DNA from: Treponema primitia ZAS-2
GTDB lineage: Bacteria > Spirochaetota > Spirochaetia > Treponematales > Breznakiellaceae
Length of the DNA: 64,000 bases
NCBI RefSeq assembly: GCF_000214375.1
Contig: NC_015578.1
Location: 3,472,001-3,536,000, forward strand
Reading direction: 5' to 3'
Every line of letters starts with the position of its first letter. The first letter of the stretch is position 1. Positions 15,923 through 25,054 of this stretch are shown piece by piece. The notes below the pieces were generated by a model that saw only the letters and a list, made by a program, of their open reading frames with translations, was not told the DNA's origin and did not search any database. The position numbers and the translations under genes are program-made.

Positions 15923-16733
15923 ATGAAAAGAACATTACTGGTTATAGCGGCGCTGCTCATAGGTGCGTCAGCCTTTGCGGGGGGAGCTAAACAGCAGTCC
16001 AACGAGCGGGTGGTGAAGGTTGGCGTGGTGGGGGATATTACGGATATGTGGACACCCATTGCGGAGGCTCTGAAAAAAGAAGGGGTCATTATCGAACTGG
16101 TCAAATTTTCAGAATATGTGCTGCCCAACCGGGCCCTGGAGGACGGCGAGATTGATTTAAACGCCTTTCAGCATTACGCCTACCTGAACAATGAAATCAG
16201 CACCAAGGGCTACCACATTTCCCCGGTTGGAGAAACCATACTGGCGCCCCTGGGCCTGTATTTCCCGGAAAGTAAAATCCGTTTCGGAGATAAAGACCGG
16301 GGACAAGATCGCCATTCCCAATGATCTGGTAAACGGAGGCCGGGCGCTCAGGGTGCTTGAAAAAGCGGGGCTGCTTACAATCCCTGCGTCGGCGGGACCC
16401 ACTCCCCTCATCACGGATATTACCGCAAACCCCCTGAAACTGGAAATCATTGAAGTGGAAGCGGCCCAAACCCCGCGGCTCCTGGACGATGTTACCGCCT
16501 CAATCGTCAACGGGGGCCATGCGGTTGACGCGGGGCTTAATCCGGATCGGGACAGCATTGCCCTGGAGAAGCAGTCCGAAAATGGCGACAATCCCTATAT
16601 CAACATACTGGCGGTCCGTACCTCTGAAAAGGACGACCCGGTTTACAAGCGCATCGTGGAGGAATATCATACCGATGTGGTGAAGGGAATCATACAGTCA
16701 GCATATAAGGGCGCATTTACCACCGCATGGTAA
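15923..16733 (+). pseudogene. metQ: MetQ methionine-binding protein, single frameshift
   Basis: Starts at the ATG at 15923 (AAGGAGCGAGGAA upstream) with signal peptide LLVIAALLIGASAFAGG. The first frame runs to about residue 116 (GLYFPESK) and would end at 16324; the rest of a normal MetQ (SVSEIKTGDKIAIPNDLVNGGRALRVLEKAGLL to the C-terminus) continues in the next frame up to 16733. The break maps to the A4 run at 16274-16277: removing one A restores the family sequence. It supplies substrate to MetNI. The mature N-terminus lacks the lipobox Cys seen in most MetQ. It is either a real lesion, a slippage site or a sequence error, because metN and metI are intact. Confidence 0.82.
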
Positions 16734-16802
16734 ACAACGCAGAATAACTAACGCAGGGGCGCAAAAAAGCGACCCCGGGGACCGGGTGGTCCCGGGAGCA
16801 GA

Positions 16803-17852
16803 TTGACCGGCAAAATGATTCAACTTACCAATGTTACCAAAACTTTCGGCGGGAACGGAAACCCTGCCGTGGAGGCGGTCAAAAACGTATCCCTCACGGT
16901 GGAGGATGGAGAAATTTTCGGAGTCATCGGATTTTCCGGGGCCGGGAAAAGTACCCTGGTCCGCTGTATCAATATGCTTGAACGGCCCGATTCGGGAACA
17001 GTAATAGTAAACGGCCAAAACCTGACGGCCCTCCCGGACCGGGAACTCCGTTTGGCCCGCCGGAATATGGGCATGATCTTTCAGCACTTCAACCTGTTCC
17101 GATCCCGGACTGTGGCTGAAAAAATCGCCTTCCCCCTGAAGTACCGGGGGGCCACAAAAAAACAGATTGCAGACAGGGTAGAAGAACTGCTCAACCTGGT
17201 GGATCTGACGGACAAGGAAAAGGTCTACCCTTCCCAGCTTTCCGGTGGGCAAAAACAACGGGTGGGCATAGCCCGGGCCCTGGCCTCAAACCCATCGGTA
17301 CTGCTCTGCGACGAGGCCACCAGCGCCCTGGACCCCCAGACAACCCAGTCAATCCTGGCCCTGCTCAGGGACCTCAACAAAAAGCTGGGCCTCACTATTA
17401 TTATCATCACCCACGAAATGAACGTGGTGAAGTCCATCAGCACCAGAGCTGCGGTTATGGACAGGGGGGAGGTTATCGAACAGGGTTCCATTTTTGATAT
17501 TTTTTCAAACCCGTCGCACAGAATTACCAAAGATTTTGTGGCCACTACTTCCAATTTGCAAAAAATCTACGATCTGATTAGAGAAGATTCCCCCATCATC
17601 CGCCTTAAACCGAATCAGATCCTTGCCCGTTTTAGTTATACCGGGCGGAACACCGTGGAAGCCCTGATTTCCAACGCATCAATACTGTTCAATGTGAAGA
17701 TCAACATTATTTTTGGTGACCTGGATATTATTCAGGATACCCCCATGGGCGGACTTATCAATATCATTGACGGCGAACCGGAGGCTGTTGAAAAGGCTAT
17801 ACAGTGGATAACTGAAAAAGGAGTCCGGGTGGAGGTGATCAAGCATGGATGA
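16803..17852 (+). CDS. metN: Methionine ABC importer ATPase
   Basis: 349 residues. Walker A GFSGAGKST (residues 43-51), Q-loop FQHF, signature LSGGQKQR, Walker B VLLCDEATSALD and the H-loop ITHEMN are all present. The C-terminal NIL domain (about residues 270-349, ILARFSYTGRNTVEAL) is the regulatory methionine-binding domain characteristic of MetN, so this is not a generic ATPase. The start could be TTG at 16803 (GGGAG 5 bp upstream) or ATG at 16815. Its end overlaps metI by 8 bp. It powers import of L- or D-methionine with MetI and MetQ. Confidence 0.95.
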   Translation: MTGKMIQLTNVTKTFGGNGNPAVEAVKNVSLTVEDGEIFGVIGFSGAGKSTLVRCINMLERPDSGTVIVNGQNLTALPDRELRLARRNMGMIFQHFNLFRSRTVAEKIAFPLKYRGATKKQIADRVEELLNLVDLTDKEKVYPSQLSGGQKQRVGIARALASNPSVLLCDEATSALDPQTTQSILALLRDLNKKLGLTIIIITHEMNVVKSISTRAAVMDRGEVIEQGSIFDIFSNPSHRITKDFVATTSNLQKIYDLIREDSPIIRLKPNQILARFSYTGRNTVEALISNASILFNVKINIIFGDLDIIQDTPMGGLINIIDGEPEAVEKAIQWITEKGVRVEVIKHG

Positions 17853-18525
17853 AATACTGAAAAAACTGGCGCTCAACATGGTAAACAAGGTACCGGAACT
17901 GATAAAGTGTTTCTGGCAGACCCTGCACATGATGGCCCTGACCGGGATAATAGCTTTCACCATCGGCCTGGTGCTGGCGCTTATCCTGACCGTCACCCGC
18001 AAGGGGGATATCCTGGAAAACCTAAGCCTCTGGACCGTACTGGACAAGATCATCAACCTGTTCCGGTCCATCCCCTTCATCATACTCCTGGCATTGCTCA
18101 TCCCGGTGACCCGGTTTATCGCGGGCACCGCCATTGGGGTAAAGGGTTCCATCGTACCCCTGGTATTCGGCACTGCCCCCTTCTTTACCCGGCAGATGGA
18201 AAATGCCTTGGCAGAAATCGATCGAGGCTCCATCGAGGCGGCCCAGTCCATAGGGACAGGCCCCTGGGGCATCATTTTCCGGGTGTACCTCAAGGAAAGC
18301 GTTCCCGGCATCATCCGGGGGACCACCATCACTTTTATTAACCTGGTGGGGCTTACCGCCATGGCCGGGGCAGTGGGCGGCGGCGGCTTGGGAGACTTTG
18401 CCATCCGCTACGGCTACCAACGCTATCAAACCGACATTACCGTTATTACAGTAATAATACTGATACTCATCGTTACGGTCATTCAGGCTCTGGGTTCCTT
18501 CTTTTCAAAGAAAACTCTGCATTAG
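17845..18525 (+). CDS. metI: Methionine ABC importer permease
   Basis: 226 residues with about five hydrophobic membrane segments and the permease EAA-type loop IEAAQSIGTGPWGIIFRVYLKES near residue 130, which docks with MetN. The segment LFRSIPFIILLALLIPVTRFI is typical for MetI. It overlaps metN by 8 bp and is followed after 13 bp by the amidohydrolase gene, so metQNI and the amidohydrolase appear to be one operon. Confidence 0.95.
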   Translation: MDEILKKLALNMVNKVPELIKCFWQTLHMMALTGIIAFTIGLVLALILTVTRKGDILENLSLWTVLDKIINLFRSIPFIILLALLIPVTRFIAGTAIGVKGSIVPLVFGTAPFFTRQMENALAEIDRGSIEAAQSIGTGPWGIIFRVYLKESVPGIIRGTTITFINLVGLTAMAGAVGGGGLGDFAIRYGYQRYQTDITVITVIILILIVTVIQALGSFFSKKTLH

Positions 18526-18538
18526 CAAAGGAGAAATT

Positions 18539-19702
18539 ATGCCCAACAGGGATCTGCAAGGTATACTGGAATCCCATTTTGAATGGTTCCACCGCCGCCC
18601 GGAACTCAGCAATCAGGAACATGAAACCACCGCCCATATCAGGGAAATCCTGGAAGCCGCAGGGATAGAAATACTGGATGTCCCCCTAAAAACCGGCCTG
18701 GTAGCCCGGCTGAAAGGCAGCATAAGTGAAGGCCCGGTAGTGGCCCTGCGGAGCGACATTGACGCCCTGAGCATCACCGAGGTATCCCAATCCCCCTACC
18801 CTTCGGAACATCCCGGGGTCATGCACGCCTGCGGACACGACTTTCACCTCACTTCCCTGCTGGGCGCAGCGGTACTGCTGCAAAAAGAACGTGATACTTT
18901 ACCAGGAGCCATCAAGCTTCTCTTTCAGCCTGCCGAGGAAGGGGGCAATGGGGCTCAGCAGGTACTGGATTCGGGGGTCCTGGATGACGTGCAGGAAATC
19001 TACGGCCTGCATACCAGTGCGGAGCATGAAAGTGGGATCATCGCGGTCAGCCCCGGCGCTGTCAATGCGGCGGTGGGGGCCTTCCGCATACTCCTCCATG
19101 GCAAGGGCGGACACGCTGCCCTGCCCCATTTCTGCCTGGACCCCATACCGGCGGCAGCCCAGATTATCAGCGCCGCCCAGACCATTGTCAGCCGCACCAT
19201 CAGCCCCTTTGATCAGGCGGTTCTCAGTATTACCCACATAGAAGCAGGCACCACCTGGAATGTGATCCCCCCGGAAGCCCTGCTGGAAGGCACCATACGT
19301 ACCTTCAACACAGAAAGACTAAGCGAGGTTTCGGAACAGCTGGAGAAACTTGCCCGGGGCATCGGAGAAAATATGGGTCTTAAGGTGGAGTATTCCTGGC
19401 AAATCAACACAGTTGCTACGAACAACGATCCCCTGTTAAGCGGCTTCGTAGCCGACACCGCCCGAAACCTAGGATTCACAGTAGTACCCGCCGTACCAAG
19501 CATGGGAGGCGAAGATTTTGCCCTGTACCAGCAGCGCATCCCCGGGGCATTCTGGACCATCGGCGTTGGTAGCCCCCAGGCTCTTCACCACCCGGGCTTC
19601 ACTGCTGACCCTGCGGCGCTGTCCACCGCAGCGGAACTGATGGCAGCGCTTGGCGTTGCTGCACTGCGGCGCATGGCGGATAACCCGGAAAGGGCACTAT
19701 AG
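18539..19702 (+). CDS. M20-family amidohydrolase (N-acyl-amino-acid hydrolase type)
   Basis: 387 residues, the standard length of IAA-amino-acid hydrolase/hippurate hydrolase-like M20D peptidases. Metal-binding and catalytic motifs are HACGHDFHL near residue 100, QPAEEGGNGAQ near 130, GLHTSAEHES near 155 and the dimerisation domain GKGGHAALPH. It probably deacylates N-acyl amino acids such as N-acetyl-methionine or N-acetyl-diaminopimelate. GGAG precedes the ATG at 18539. Position behind metI suggests that imported acylated sulfur amino acids could be its substrate (inference). Confidence 0.88.
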   Translation: MPNRDLQGILESHFEWFHRRPELSNQEHETTAHIREILEAAGIEILDVPLKTGLVARLKGSISEGPVVALRSDIDALSITEVSQSPYPSEHPGVMHACGHDFHLTSLLGAAVLLQKERDTLPGAIKLLFQPAEEGGNGAQQVLDSGVLDDVQEIYGLHTSAEHESGIIAVSPGAVNAAVGAFRILLHGKGGHAALPHFCLDPIPAAAQIISAAQTIVSRTISPFDQAVLSITHIEAGTTWNVIPPEALLEGTIRTFNTERLSEVSEQLEKLARGIGENMGLKVEYSWQINTVATNNDPLLSGFVADTARNLGFTVVPAVPSMGGEDFALYQQRIPGAFWTIGVGSPQALHHPGFTADPAALSTAAELMAALGVAALRRMADNPERAL

Positions 19703-19744
19703 GGATTGGTTCTGGATGGGAGTTAAGGCAATCAACTATACACA

Positions 19745-19788
19745 CAGAATAGCTGCAAAGACATCATTTCGTCTTCACAGCTATTCTG
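19745..19788. terminator. Long hairpin between convergent genes
   Basis: An 11-bp perfect stem CAGAATAGCTG / CAGCTATTCTG encloses a second small stem AAGAC / GTCTT. It lies between the convergent amidohydrolase and peptide-binding-protein genes and may act as a bidirectional terminator; there is no strong T run. Confidence 0.5.
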
Positions 19789-19794
19789 CGTAAA

Positions 19795-19830
19795 GAACTC
19801 TCCAACTAAAGTCGGTGTTGCAAGTAACGC
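19795..19830. repeat. Intergenic copy of the CCGACTTTAGTCGG palindromic repeat
   Basis: Its reverse complement matches the copy at 23148-23190 over about 30 bp, including ACTTGCAAC, CCGACTTTAGT and GGAGAGTTC. It lies between the hairpin at 19745 and the stop of the peptide-binding-protein gene. Confidence 0.65.
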
Positions 19831-19837
19831 TTCTTCC

Positions 19838-21442
19838 TTACTTTGCCGCCTTCAGGTTCTGCACAGGCAGCACCCAGAGCCAGGCCGGGGTAACCTCAAG
19901 GCCGGTATACTTCTTATTCAGAGCGCTGTGCCGGTTTGAGTAGTCAAAGACGATATAGGGAACATCGCTGACCACAATATCCATGAACTGAGTCTGAATT
20001 TCAAAACGCCGGGCAGGATCGATGGTGGTCCGCTGAGCTTCGATAAGCTCGTCAATCCGGGGATTGGCGTAGGCGGATGAATTGTAGCCATCTTCCCCTG
20101 CCTGACCTGATGCGAACAGGATTTCAATATTACTGTTCAGATCCGGATAGTCCGCTTCCCAATTGCCGAAAAGCATATCGTAGTCCCGTTTCCCGTTGGC
20201 ATCCAGGATGCTCCCCATCTGATAGGTATCCTGTTCATCACCGGATACCCTGCGGATCTCAACATTGATATTGAGGGGCTTCAGGGCTTCCTGGAGGAAG
20301 AGGGCGCGCTGGTTGTCCACTGAGGAGTCGCTGACAATAACATTACAGTTAAACCCGTTTGGGTAGCCGGACTGGGCAAGGGACTGCCTGGCCTGGGCTA
20401 AATCGTAGTTGTAGGACCCGGTCTTTTGCAGGTACTGTTGCCACTTGGAAGCATCGCTGCCGTAGAGGGCTGAGCCGAAGGGAAGGACGGTTCCCAGGGT
20501 CCCGGTATTTTTGATAATGGTCCGCTGGAATTCGCTCAGGTTTAGTGCATGGGAAATGGCCTTTCGCACATTCACATCGTTAAAAGGCGCACGCTGGGTG
20601 TTCATGGACAGGAAGGAAAGCCTGTAGGAATCAACGATGGTGAGTGTAACGTTTTTATCCGAGGCTAGCTGATCCAGCTGATCCGGGGGCAGATTGGCGC
20701 TGAAGTCCACGCTGCCGGTCTGGAGGGCGATTATCCGGGTGGTGTCATCGGGGATGACCTTGTACACCAGGGTGTCAACGATATTAGAGGCCAGCTTTGC
20801 TTTGTCCCAGTAGTTGGTGTTTTTCTTCAGCACGATCTCCTGGCCGCTGGTCCAGCTCTGGTACACAAAGGGGCCGGTAGCAATAATGCCGCCCTGGGCA
20901 CTGCCAAAATCATCGGCGTGCTTTTCATAGTAAGCTTTGCTGATGATCCGGCCGGAGCCGATGGCGGGGATGTACTTGAAGATCGCCGAAGGCTGGCTCA
21001 GTTTTATGGTGAGCTGCCAGGGACCTGTGGCGCTGATGCTTGCCACATCCGCATAGAAGTCGGCAAAGTAGGTCCCGCCATCGGGGTTCCGGTACCGCTC
21101 CAGGGAGAAGACCACGTCATCCATGGTCATCTTGGTGCCGTCGGAAAAAACGATATCATCCCGCACTTCGTACACATAAGTGAGGTCGTCGGTCTGGCGC
21201 CAGCTTTTTGCCAGTTCGGGGACAATGTTGTTGCCCGCATCCAGAGTCAGGAGACCCTCAGTGATCTGGTTGGTAACCTGGTTGGTGACAAAGTTCCAGG
21301 CGACCCCGGGGTCCACCGCTCGGATATCTTCGCTTAAGGCGATGGTAAAGGTCACTCCCTTTCCCTGATCAGCCTTTCCCCCGGCAAATGCCAGGGCGGT
21401 GCAGAGAACCGGCAGTACTAAAAGACAAGGCAATTTTTTCAT
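19838..21442 (-). CDS. Peptide/dipeptide ABC transporter substrate-binding protein
   Basis: 534 residues from the ATG at 21442 (AGGAGG upstream) with signal peptide MKKLPCLLVLPVLCTALAFAGG. SBP family 5 features include the N-terminal ITEGLLTLDAGNNIVPELAKSW, VFSDGTKMTMDDVVFSLERY near residue 95 and SFLSMNTQRAPFNDVNVRKAISHALN near 280. It binds peptides in the periplasm for delivery to the BCDF transporter encoded at 23034-27025 on the same strand; the aminopeptidase gene between them is on the other strand. The last residue region is close to a palindromic repeat copy. Confidence 0.93.
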   Translation of the reverse strand: MKKLPCLLVLPVLCTALAFAGGKADQGKGVTFTIALSEDIRAVDPGVAWNFVTNQVTNQITEGLLTLDAGNNIVPELAKSWRQTDDLTYVYEVRDDIVFSDGTKMTMDDVVFSLERYRNPDGGTYFADFYADVASISATGPWQLTIKLSQPSAIFKYIPAIGSGRIISKAYYEKHADDFGSAQGGIIATGPFVYQSWTSGQEIVLKKNTNYWDKAKLASNIVDTLVYKVIPDDTTRIIALQTGSVDFSANLPPDQLDQLASDKNVTLTIVDSYRLSFLSMNTQRAPFNDVNVRKAISHALNLSEFQRTIIKNTGTLGTVLPFGSALYGSDASKWQQYLQKTGSYNYDLAQARQSLAQSGYPNGFNCNVIVSDSSVDNQRALFLQEALKPLNINVEIRRVSGDEQDTYQMGSILDANGKRDYDMLFGNWEADYPDLNSNIEILFASGQAGEDGYNSSAYANPRIDELIEAQRTTIDPARRFEIQTQFMDIVVSDVPYIVFDYSNRHSALNKKYTGLEVTPAWLWVLPVQNLKAAK

Positions 21443-21488
21443 CAAATCCTCCTCCATTTTTCCTCGATCCTTACAGACCGGGCTTTTA

Positions 21489-21520
21489 CTATATAGTATT
21501 ATACCTAAACAGGGAGACAA
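21489..21520 (-). promoter_or_regulatory. Promoter of the peptide-binding-protein gene with palindrome
   Basis: On the minus strand TTGTCT (21520-21515), a 16-bp spacer and TACTAT (21498-21493). The perfect palindrome ACTATATAGT (21489-21498) covers the -10 and could be an operator. Confidence 0.4.
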
Positions 21521-21606
21521 CTTACCAGATACCTCATCGCCCCTTTCCGCACCAGGGTTCAGGGTTCAGTGGACAGGGAGCGGCCACTCTTTCTATAATC
21601 AAACCT

Positions 21607-23016
21607 ATGGACGATACTTTGAAAAACACACTGCTTTTTCCCTGGAAAAACGCCTCCTCCTTCATGAGCGGGGAGGAAATTGCGGCGGCGGACGCCTATT
21701 GCCGGGGGTATATAGCATTTCTCAATGCGGTTAAGACCGAGCGGGAAGCGGTCCGGGAAGGGATCAGGATTGCTGAAAAAAACGGCTTTGTCCCATGGCA
21801 GACGGGCGCGGCCTTTGCCCCGGGGGACAAGGTGTACTTTAACCAGCGGGACAAGGCGTTGATCCTCTGCATTGCGGGGAAGCGACCTCTAACGGAGGGT
21901 ATTTCTATTGTGGCGGCCCATCTGGATTCCCCCCGGCTTGACCTGAAACTGCGGCCTCTCTACGAGGAAGCAGGGGCGGCTTTTTTTGACACCCACTATT
22001 ATGGCATGGTCAAAGCCTACCAGTGGACCGGCATACCCCTTGCCCTGCACGGCTACATAGTCCCCAAGGACGGGCAGGGAATCAATGTTTGTATTGGGGA
22101 AGCGCCAGAGGACCCGGTGCTGTTTATCGCAGACCTTCTGCCCCACCTGGCAAAGGCGCAGATGGAGCTCCCGGGTAAGGAAATGGTTAAGGCCGAAGAC
22201 TTGGATGTGCTTGCGGGGCTTAGCCCTTGTCCGGGGGAATCCGGGGATGGCGCAGTAAAGCTGAACATCCTGCGCATCCTTTACGAAAAATACGGCGTTA
22301 CCGAGGGTGACCTCGTTTCGGCGGAACTTTCAGTGGTGCCCGCCTTTCCTGCACGGGACCTGGGCCTAGACCGGAGCATGGTGGGCGGCTACGGGCAGGA
22401 CGACAAGGTTTGCGCATATCCTGCTATGGACGCCCTGTTCTCCCTTACGGAGCCTCCCGATTACTGTGCCTGTGTAGTCTTTGCGGACAAAGAAGAAACC
22501 GGCTCCCTGGGCATGACCGGCATGTCGTCAAATTTCTTCGACAGTTTTATTAAGGAGCTTGCAACCACCCAAGGTGGCGCCGGTTCCGGTGAGGAGAAAG
22601 GGCGGAGGGCACTAGGCAATTCCCTCTGCATTTCCGCCGACGTGAACACCGCCTTTTATCACTTGTATGCAGATGTGTTCGACCCCCACTACGAAGCGGC
22701 GCTGAACCACGGGGTGGTACTGTTCCGCTACTGGGGACAGGGGGGCAAGGACCATACCAATGACGCCCATGCGGAAACGGTAGCTGTACTGCGGAAAATT
22801 TTGGATGACAGCGGCGTACTCTGGCAGACCGGAGAAGGGGGCAGGGTTGACGCCGAAGAAAGTGGCACCCTTTCCCGGTTCTTCGCAAGCCTGAACATCC
22901 CTTCGATTGATCTGGGGGTGCCCCTGCTCTCCATGCACTCACCCTTTGAAGCCGCCGCAAAGGCGGATATCTACATGGCCTACCGGGCCTTTACGGCGTT
23001 TTTCAAAAGGGCATAG
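21607..23016 (+). CDS. M18-family aminopeptidase
   Basis: 469 residues from the ATG at 21607; the longer frame upstream (from 21388) is antisense to the binding-protein gene and not used. Zinc-ligand motifs of M18 (aspartyl aminopeptidase / aminopeptidase I) are AAHLDSPRLDLK near residue 102, GGYGQDDKVCAYPAMDAL near 260 with bridging Asp, FADKEETGS near 296, and the C-terminal MHSPFE. It forms large dodecameric cytosolic peptidases that trim peptides. Its placement between the genes of a peptide importer suggests that it digests the imported peptides. Confidence 0.9.
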   Translation: MDDTLKNTLLFPWKNASSFMSGEEIAAADAYCRGYIAFLNAVKTEREAVREGIRIAEKNGFVPWQTGAAFAPGDKVYFNQRDKALILCIAGKRPLTEGISIVAAHLDSPRLDLKLRPLYEEAGAAFFDTHYYGMVKAYQWTGIPLALHGYIVPKDGQGINVCIGEAPEDPVLFIADLLPHLAKAQMELPGKEMVKAEDLDVLAGLSPCPGESGDGAVKLNILRILYEKYGVTEGDLVSAELSVVPAFPARDLGLDRSMVGGYGQDDKVCAYPAMDALFSLTEPPDYCACVVFADKEETGSLGMTGMSSNFFDSFIKELATTQGGAGSGEEKGRRALGNSLCISADVNTAFYHLYADVFDPHYEAALNHGVVLFRYWGQGGKDHTNDAHAETVAVLRKILDDSGVLWQTGEGGRVDAEESGTLSRFFASLNIPSIDLGVPLLSMHSPFEAAAKADIYMAYRAFTAFFKRA

Positions 23017-23033
23017 AATTTCTGCGCCGCAGT

Positions 23034-24026
23034 TTAGTCCGGCAAAGCCCGGTGGCAGCTTACCAGATGTCCCGGTGCCGCCTCCTGTATACAGGGCGCC
23101 TCGGTGCGGCAGCGATCATCCGCATCAGGGCAGCGGGGTGCAAAGGCACAACTTGCAACGCCGACTTTAGTCGGAGAGTTCCCCGCGCAGCCTGTTATAA
23201 GCGCTGCCGGGCTCGGGGCTTCCCCCTTCAGGGCTATACCTCCCGCTTCCCGTGGGCCCTCGATCCTCGGAACCGCAGCTATCAGGGAACGGGTATAGGG
23301 GTGCAGTGTCCGGCGGAACAGTTCTTCTGCGGGGGCCAGCTCCACCACACGGCCCAAGTACATCACCATCACCCTATCGCAGAGATACTCCACCACGGTC
23401 ATATCATGGGAAATAAACAGCATGGACAGGGACCGGGCCGTGCGCAGATTCTCCAGAAGGTTCAGTAATTGTGCTTGGACAGAAACATCCAGGGCGGACA
23501 GGGGCTCATCCGCCACAATCAGTGCGGGCTCCGAAAGCAGGGCTCTGGTTATGGCAAGCCGCTGAAGCTGCCCGCCGGAAAGTTCCTGGGGCCGCCGGGT
23601 CAGCAGTTCTTCTGACAGGCCCGTGTCGCTAAACAGAGAAAGGATCCGATCCAGAGCTGCTTCCCGGCCCATTCCATAATACCGGCACACTTCCATCAGG
23701 GAATCGGCGATCCGCATCTTGGGGTTAAAGGACGCGAAGGGGTTTTGAAACACCATCTGCATAGCCCTCCTTACTTGGCGCAACGCCCCGTGGCGGAGCT
23801 TGCCAATCTCGGCGCCCCGGAAAAAGATCCGGCCCGCGGTGGGTTCAATGAGCCGCAGGGCCAGCCTGCCCAGGGTGGATTTTCCGCAGCCTGACTCCCC
23901 CACCACGCCGAGTATCTCGTTTTGCCTCAAGCCAAAGGAGACGCCGTCCACTGCCCGCAGGAGCTGGCCTCTACCGGCCGGAAAATATTTCTTCACCTCC
24001 CGCACTTCAAGGATTATATCGCCCAT
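23034..24026 (-). CDS. Dipeptide/oligopeptide ABC transporter ATPase, DppF/OppF type
   Basis: 330 residues with Walker A GESGCGKST near residue 44, signature LSGGQLQR near 155, Walker B LIVADEPLSALD and the C-terminal oligo_HPY region. That region normally reads 'GEAPSP...GC.FAPRCP'; here about 12 extra residues (AGNSPTKVGVAS) lie between GC and CAFAPRC, encoded by the palindromic repeat at 23148-23190. It pairs with the ATPase at 24029 to energise peptide uptake. It is 3 bp downstream of the other ATPase gene. Confidence 0.93.
   Translation of the reverse strand: MGDIILEVREVKKYFPAGRGQLLRAVDGVSFGLRQNEILGVVGESGCGKSTLGRLALRLIEPTAGRIFFRGAEIGKLRHGALRQVRRAMQMVFQNPFASFNPKMRIADSLMEVCRYYGMGREAALDRILSLFSDTGLSEELLTRRPQELSGGQLQRLAITRALLSEPALIVADEPLSALDVSVQAQLLNLLENLRTARSLSMLFISHDMTVVEYLCDRVMVMYLGRVVELAPAEELFRRTLHPYTRSLIAAVPRIEGPREAGGIALKGEAPSPAALITGCAGNSPTKVGVASCAFAPRCPDADDRCRTEAPCIQEAAPGHLVSCHRALPD
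23148..23190. repeat. Palindromic repeat inserted in frame in the OppF-type ATPase gene
   Basis: ACAACTTGCAACG, then the palindrome CCGACT-TT-AGTCGG (23161-23174), then GAGAGTTCCCCGCGCAG. Related copies are at 19795-19830 (intergenic) and 1400-1427 (shortened). Its translation is the extra peptide in the ATPase C-terminus. Confidence 0.75.
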
Positions 24027-24028
24027 GG

Positions 24029-25054
24029 CTACCCTACCCTATGGTGGCAAAAGACCACGTGCCCATCCCCCAGCTCAAGCCGCGGAGGCGCTGTCGCACA
24101 GGCCCCATCGGAGCGGCTGCACCGGGGCGCAAAGGCGCAGCCCTCTGGGGGATCGTAGAGCCGGGGCGGAAAGCCGGGGATTACCGGCAAAGGCATGCGG
24201 GCTCTGTGCACAGCAGCGATACTGTCATGGGCCAGCTCTGATGCTGATACGCCGTCCCCAGATGTGGCTAATCCCCTGGGTATACAGTTGATAAGTGCCT
24301 TACTGTAGGGATGGGCCGGGGTGGCAATCAGTTCCCCTGTGGCAGCGGTTTCCACGATTTGGCCGGCATACATCACAGAAACCCTGTCGCAAGTTTCCGC
24401 CACCACCGCAAAGTTATGGGTGATTAGTAATACTGAAAGAGAAAGTTCCCGTTGCAGGGTCTTGAGCAGGGTTAGTACCTGGGCCTGAATGGTCACATCC
24501 AGGGCAGTGGTGGGCTCGTCGGCGATGAGCAGCTCCGGCTCGCAGCTTATGGCCTGGGCAATCATCACCCGCTGCTGCATACCCCCGGAAAGCTCAAAGG
24601 GATACTGCCGCGCCGTCTCCGGGTGGAGGCCCACCCGTTCCAGGAGCGAGGCAGCGCGACTGTGCAGTTCCCCAGGGGGCAGGCTAAAGTGGTTGGCAAT
24701 AGCCTCCTCGATCTGGCTACCCACAGTTTCCAGGGGGGAAAGGGAGTTGAGGGGGTCCTGGAACACCATGGAAATGCGCCGCCCCCGGATGGCCCGCAGT
24801 TCCTTTTCGCCCAGGGCAAGCAGGTTCCGCCTATCAAACCGCACAAGCCCCCTGGCCCGGCTGCGCCTTTTGTCCAACAGCCCCAGGATGGCACGGGAAC
24901 TAACGCTTTTGCCGCAGCCTGACTCCCCCACCAGCCCGTGAATCTCACCCCGACGCAAGCTCAGGTTCATCCCACTCACGGCGTGCACGATACCCTCGAT
25001 GGTAAGAAAATCGCAGCAGAGATCCTCAACTGCCAGAACTTCGTCAGTGCTCAA
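24029..25054 (-). CDS. Dipeptide/oligopeptide ABC transporter ATPase, DppD/OppD type
   Basis: 341 residues from a TTG at 25054, chosen because GGGGAGG lies 6 bp upstream and the resulting 11-bp overlap with the permease stop is tight; a TTG at 25093 has no ribosome-binding site. Walker A GESGCGKSV, signature LSGGMQQR and Walker B LIADEPTTALD are present. The C-terminus has an unusual stretch of about 25 residues (RGLATSGDGVSASELAHDSI) between CIPR and the oligo_HPY PGFPPRLYDPPEGC motif. It partners DppF-type ATPase and two permeases. Confidence 0.92.
   Translation of the reverse strand: MSTDEVLAVEDLCCDFLTIEGIVHAVSGMNLSLRRGEIHGLVGESGCGKSVSSRAILGLLDKRRSRARGLVRFDRRNLLALGEKELRAIRGRRISMVFQDPLNSLSPLETVGSQIEEAIANHFSLPPGELHSRAASLLERVGLHPETARQYPFELSGGMQQRVMIAQAISCEPELLIADEPTTALDVTIQAQVLTLLKTLQRELSLSVLLITHNFAVVAETCDRVSVMYAGQIVETAATGELIATPAHPYSKALINCIPRGLATSGDGVSASELAHDSIAAVHRARMPLPVIPGFPPRLYDPPEGCAFAPRCSRSDGACATAPPRLELGDGHVVFCHHRVG

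Noticed and set aside
16734-16802. Riboswitch between metQ and metN
   Set aside because: Only a short GC hairpin (GGGACC / GGTCCC); no SAM-riboswitch-like conserved core.
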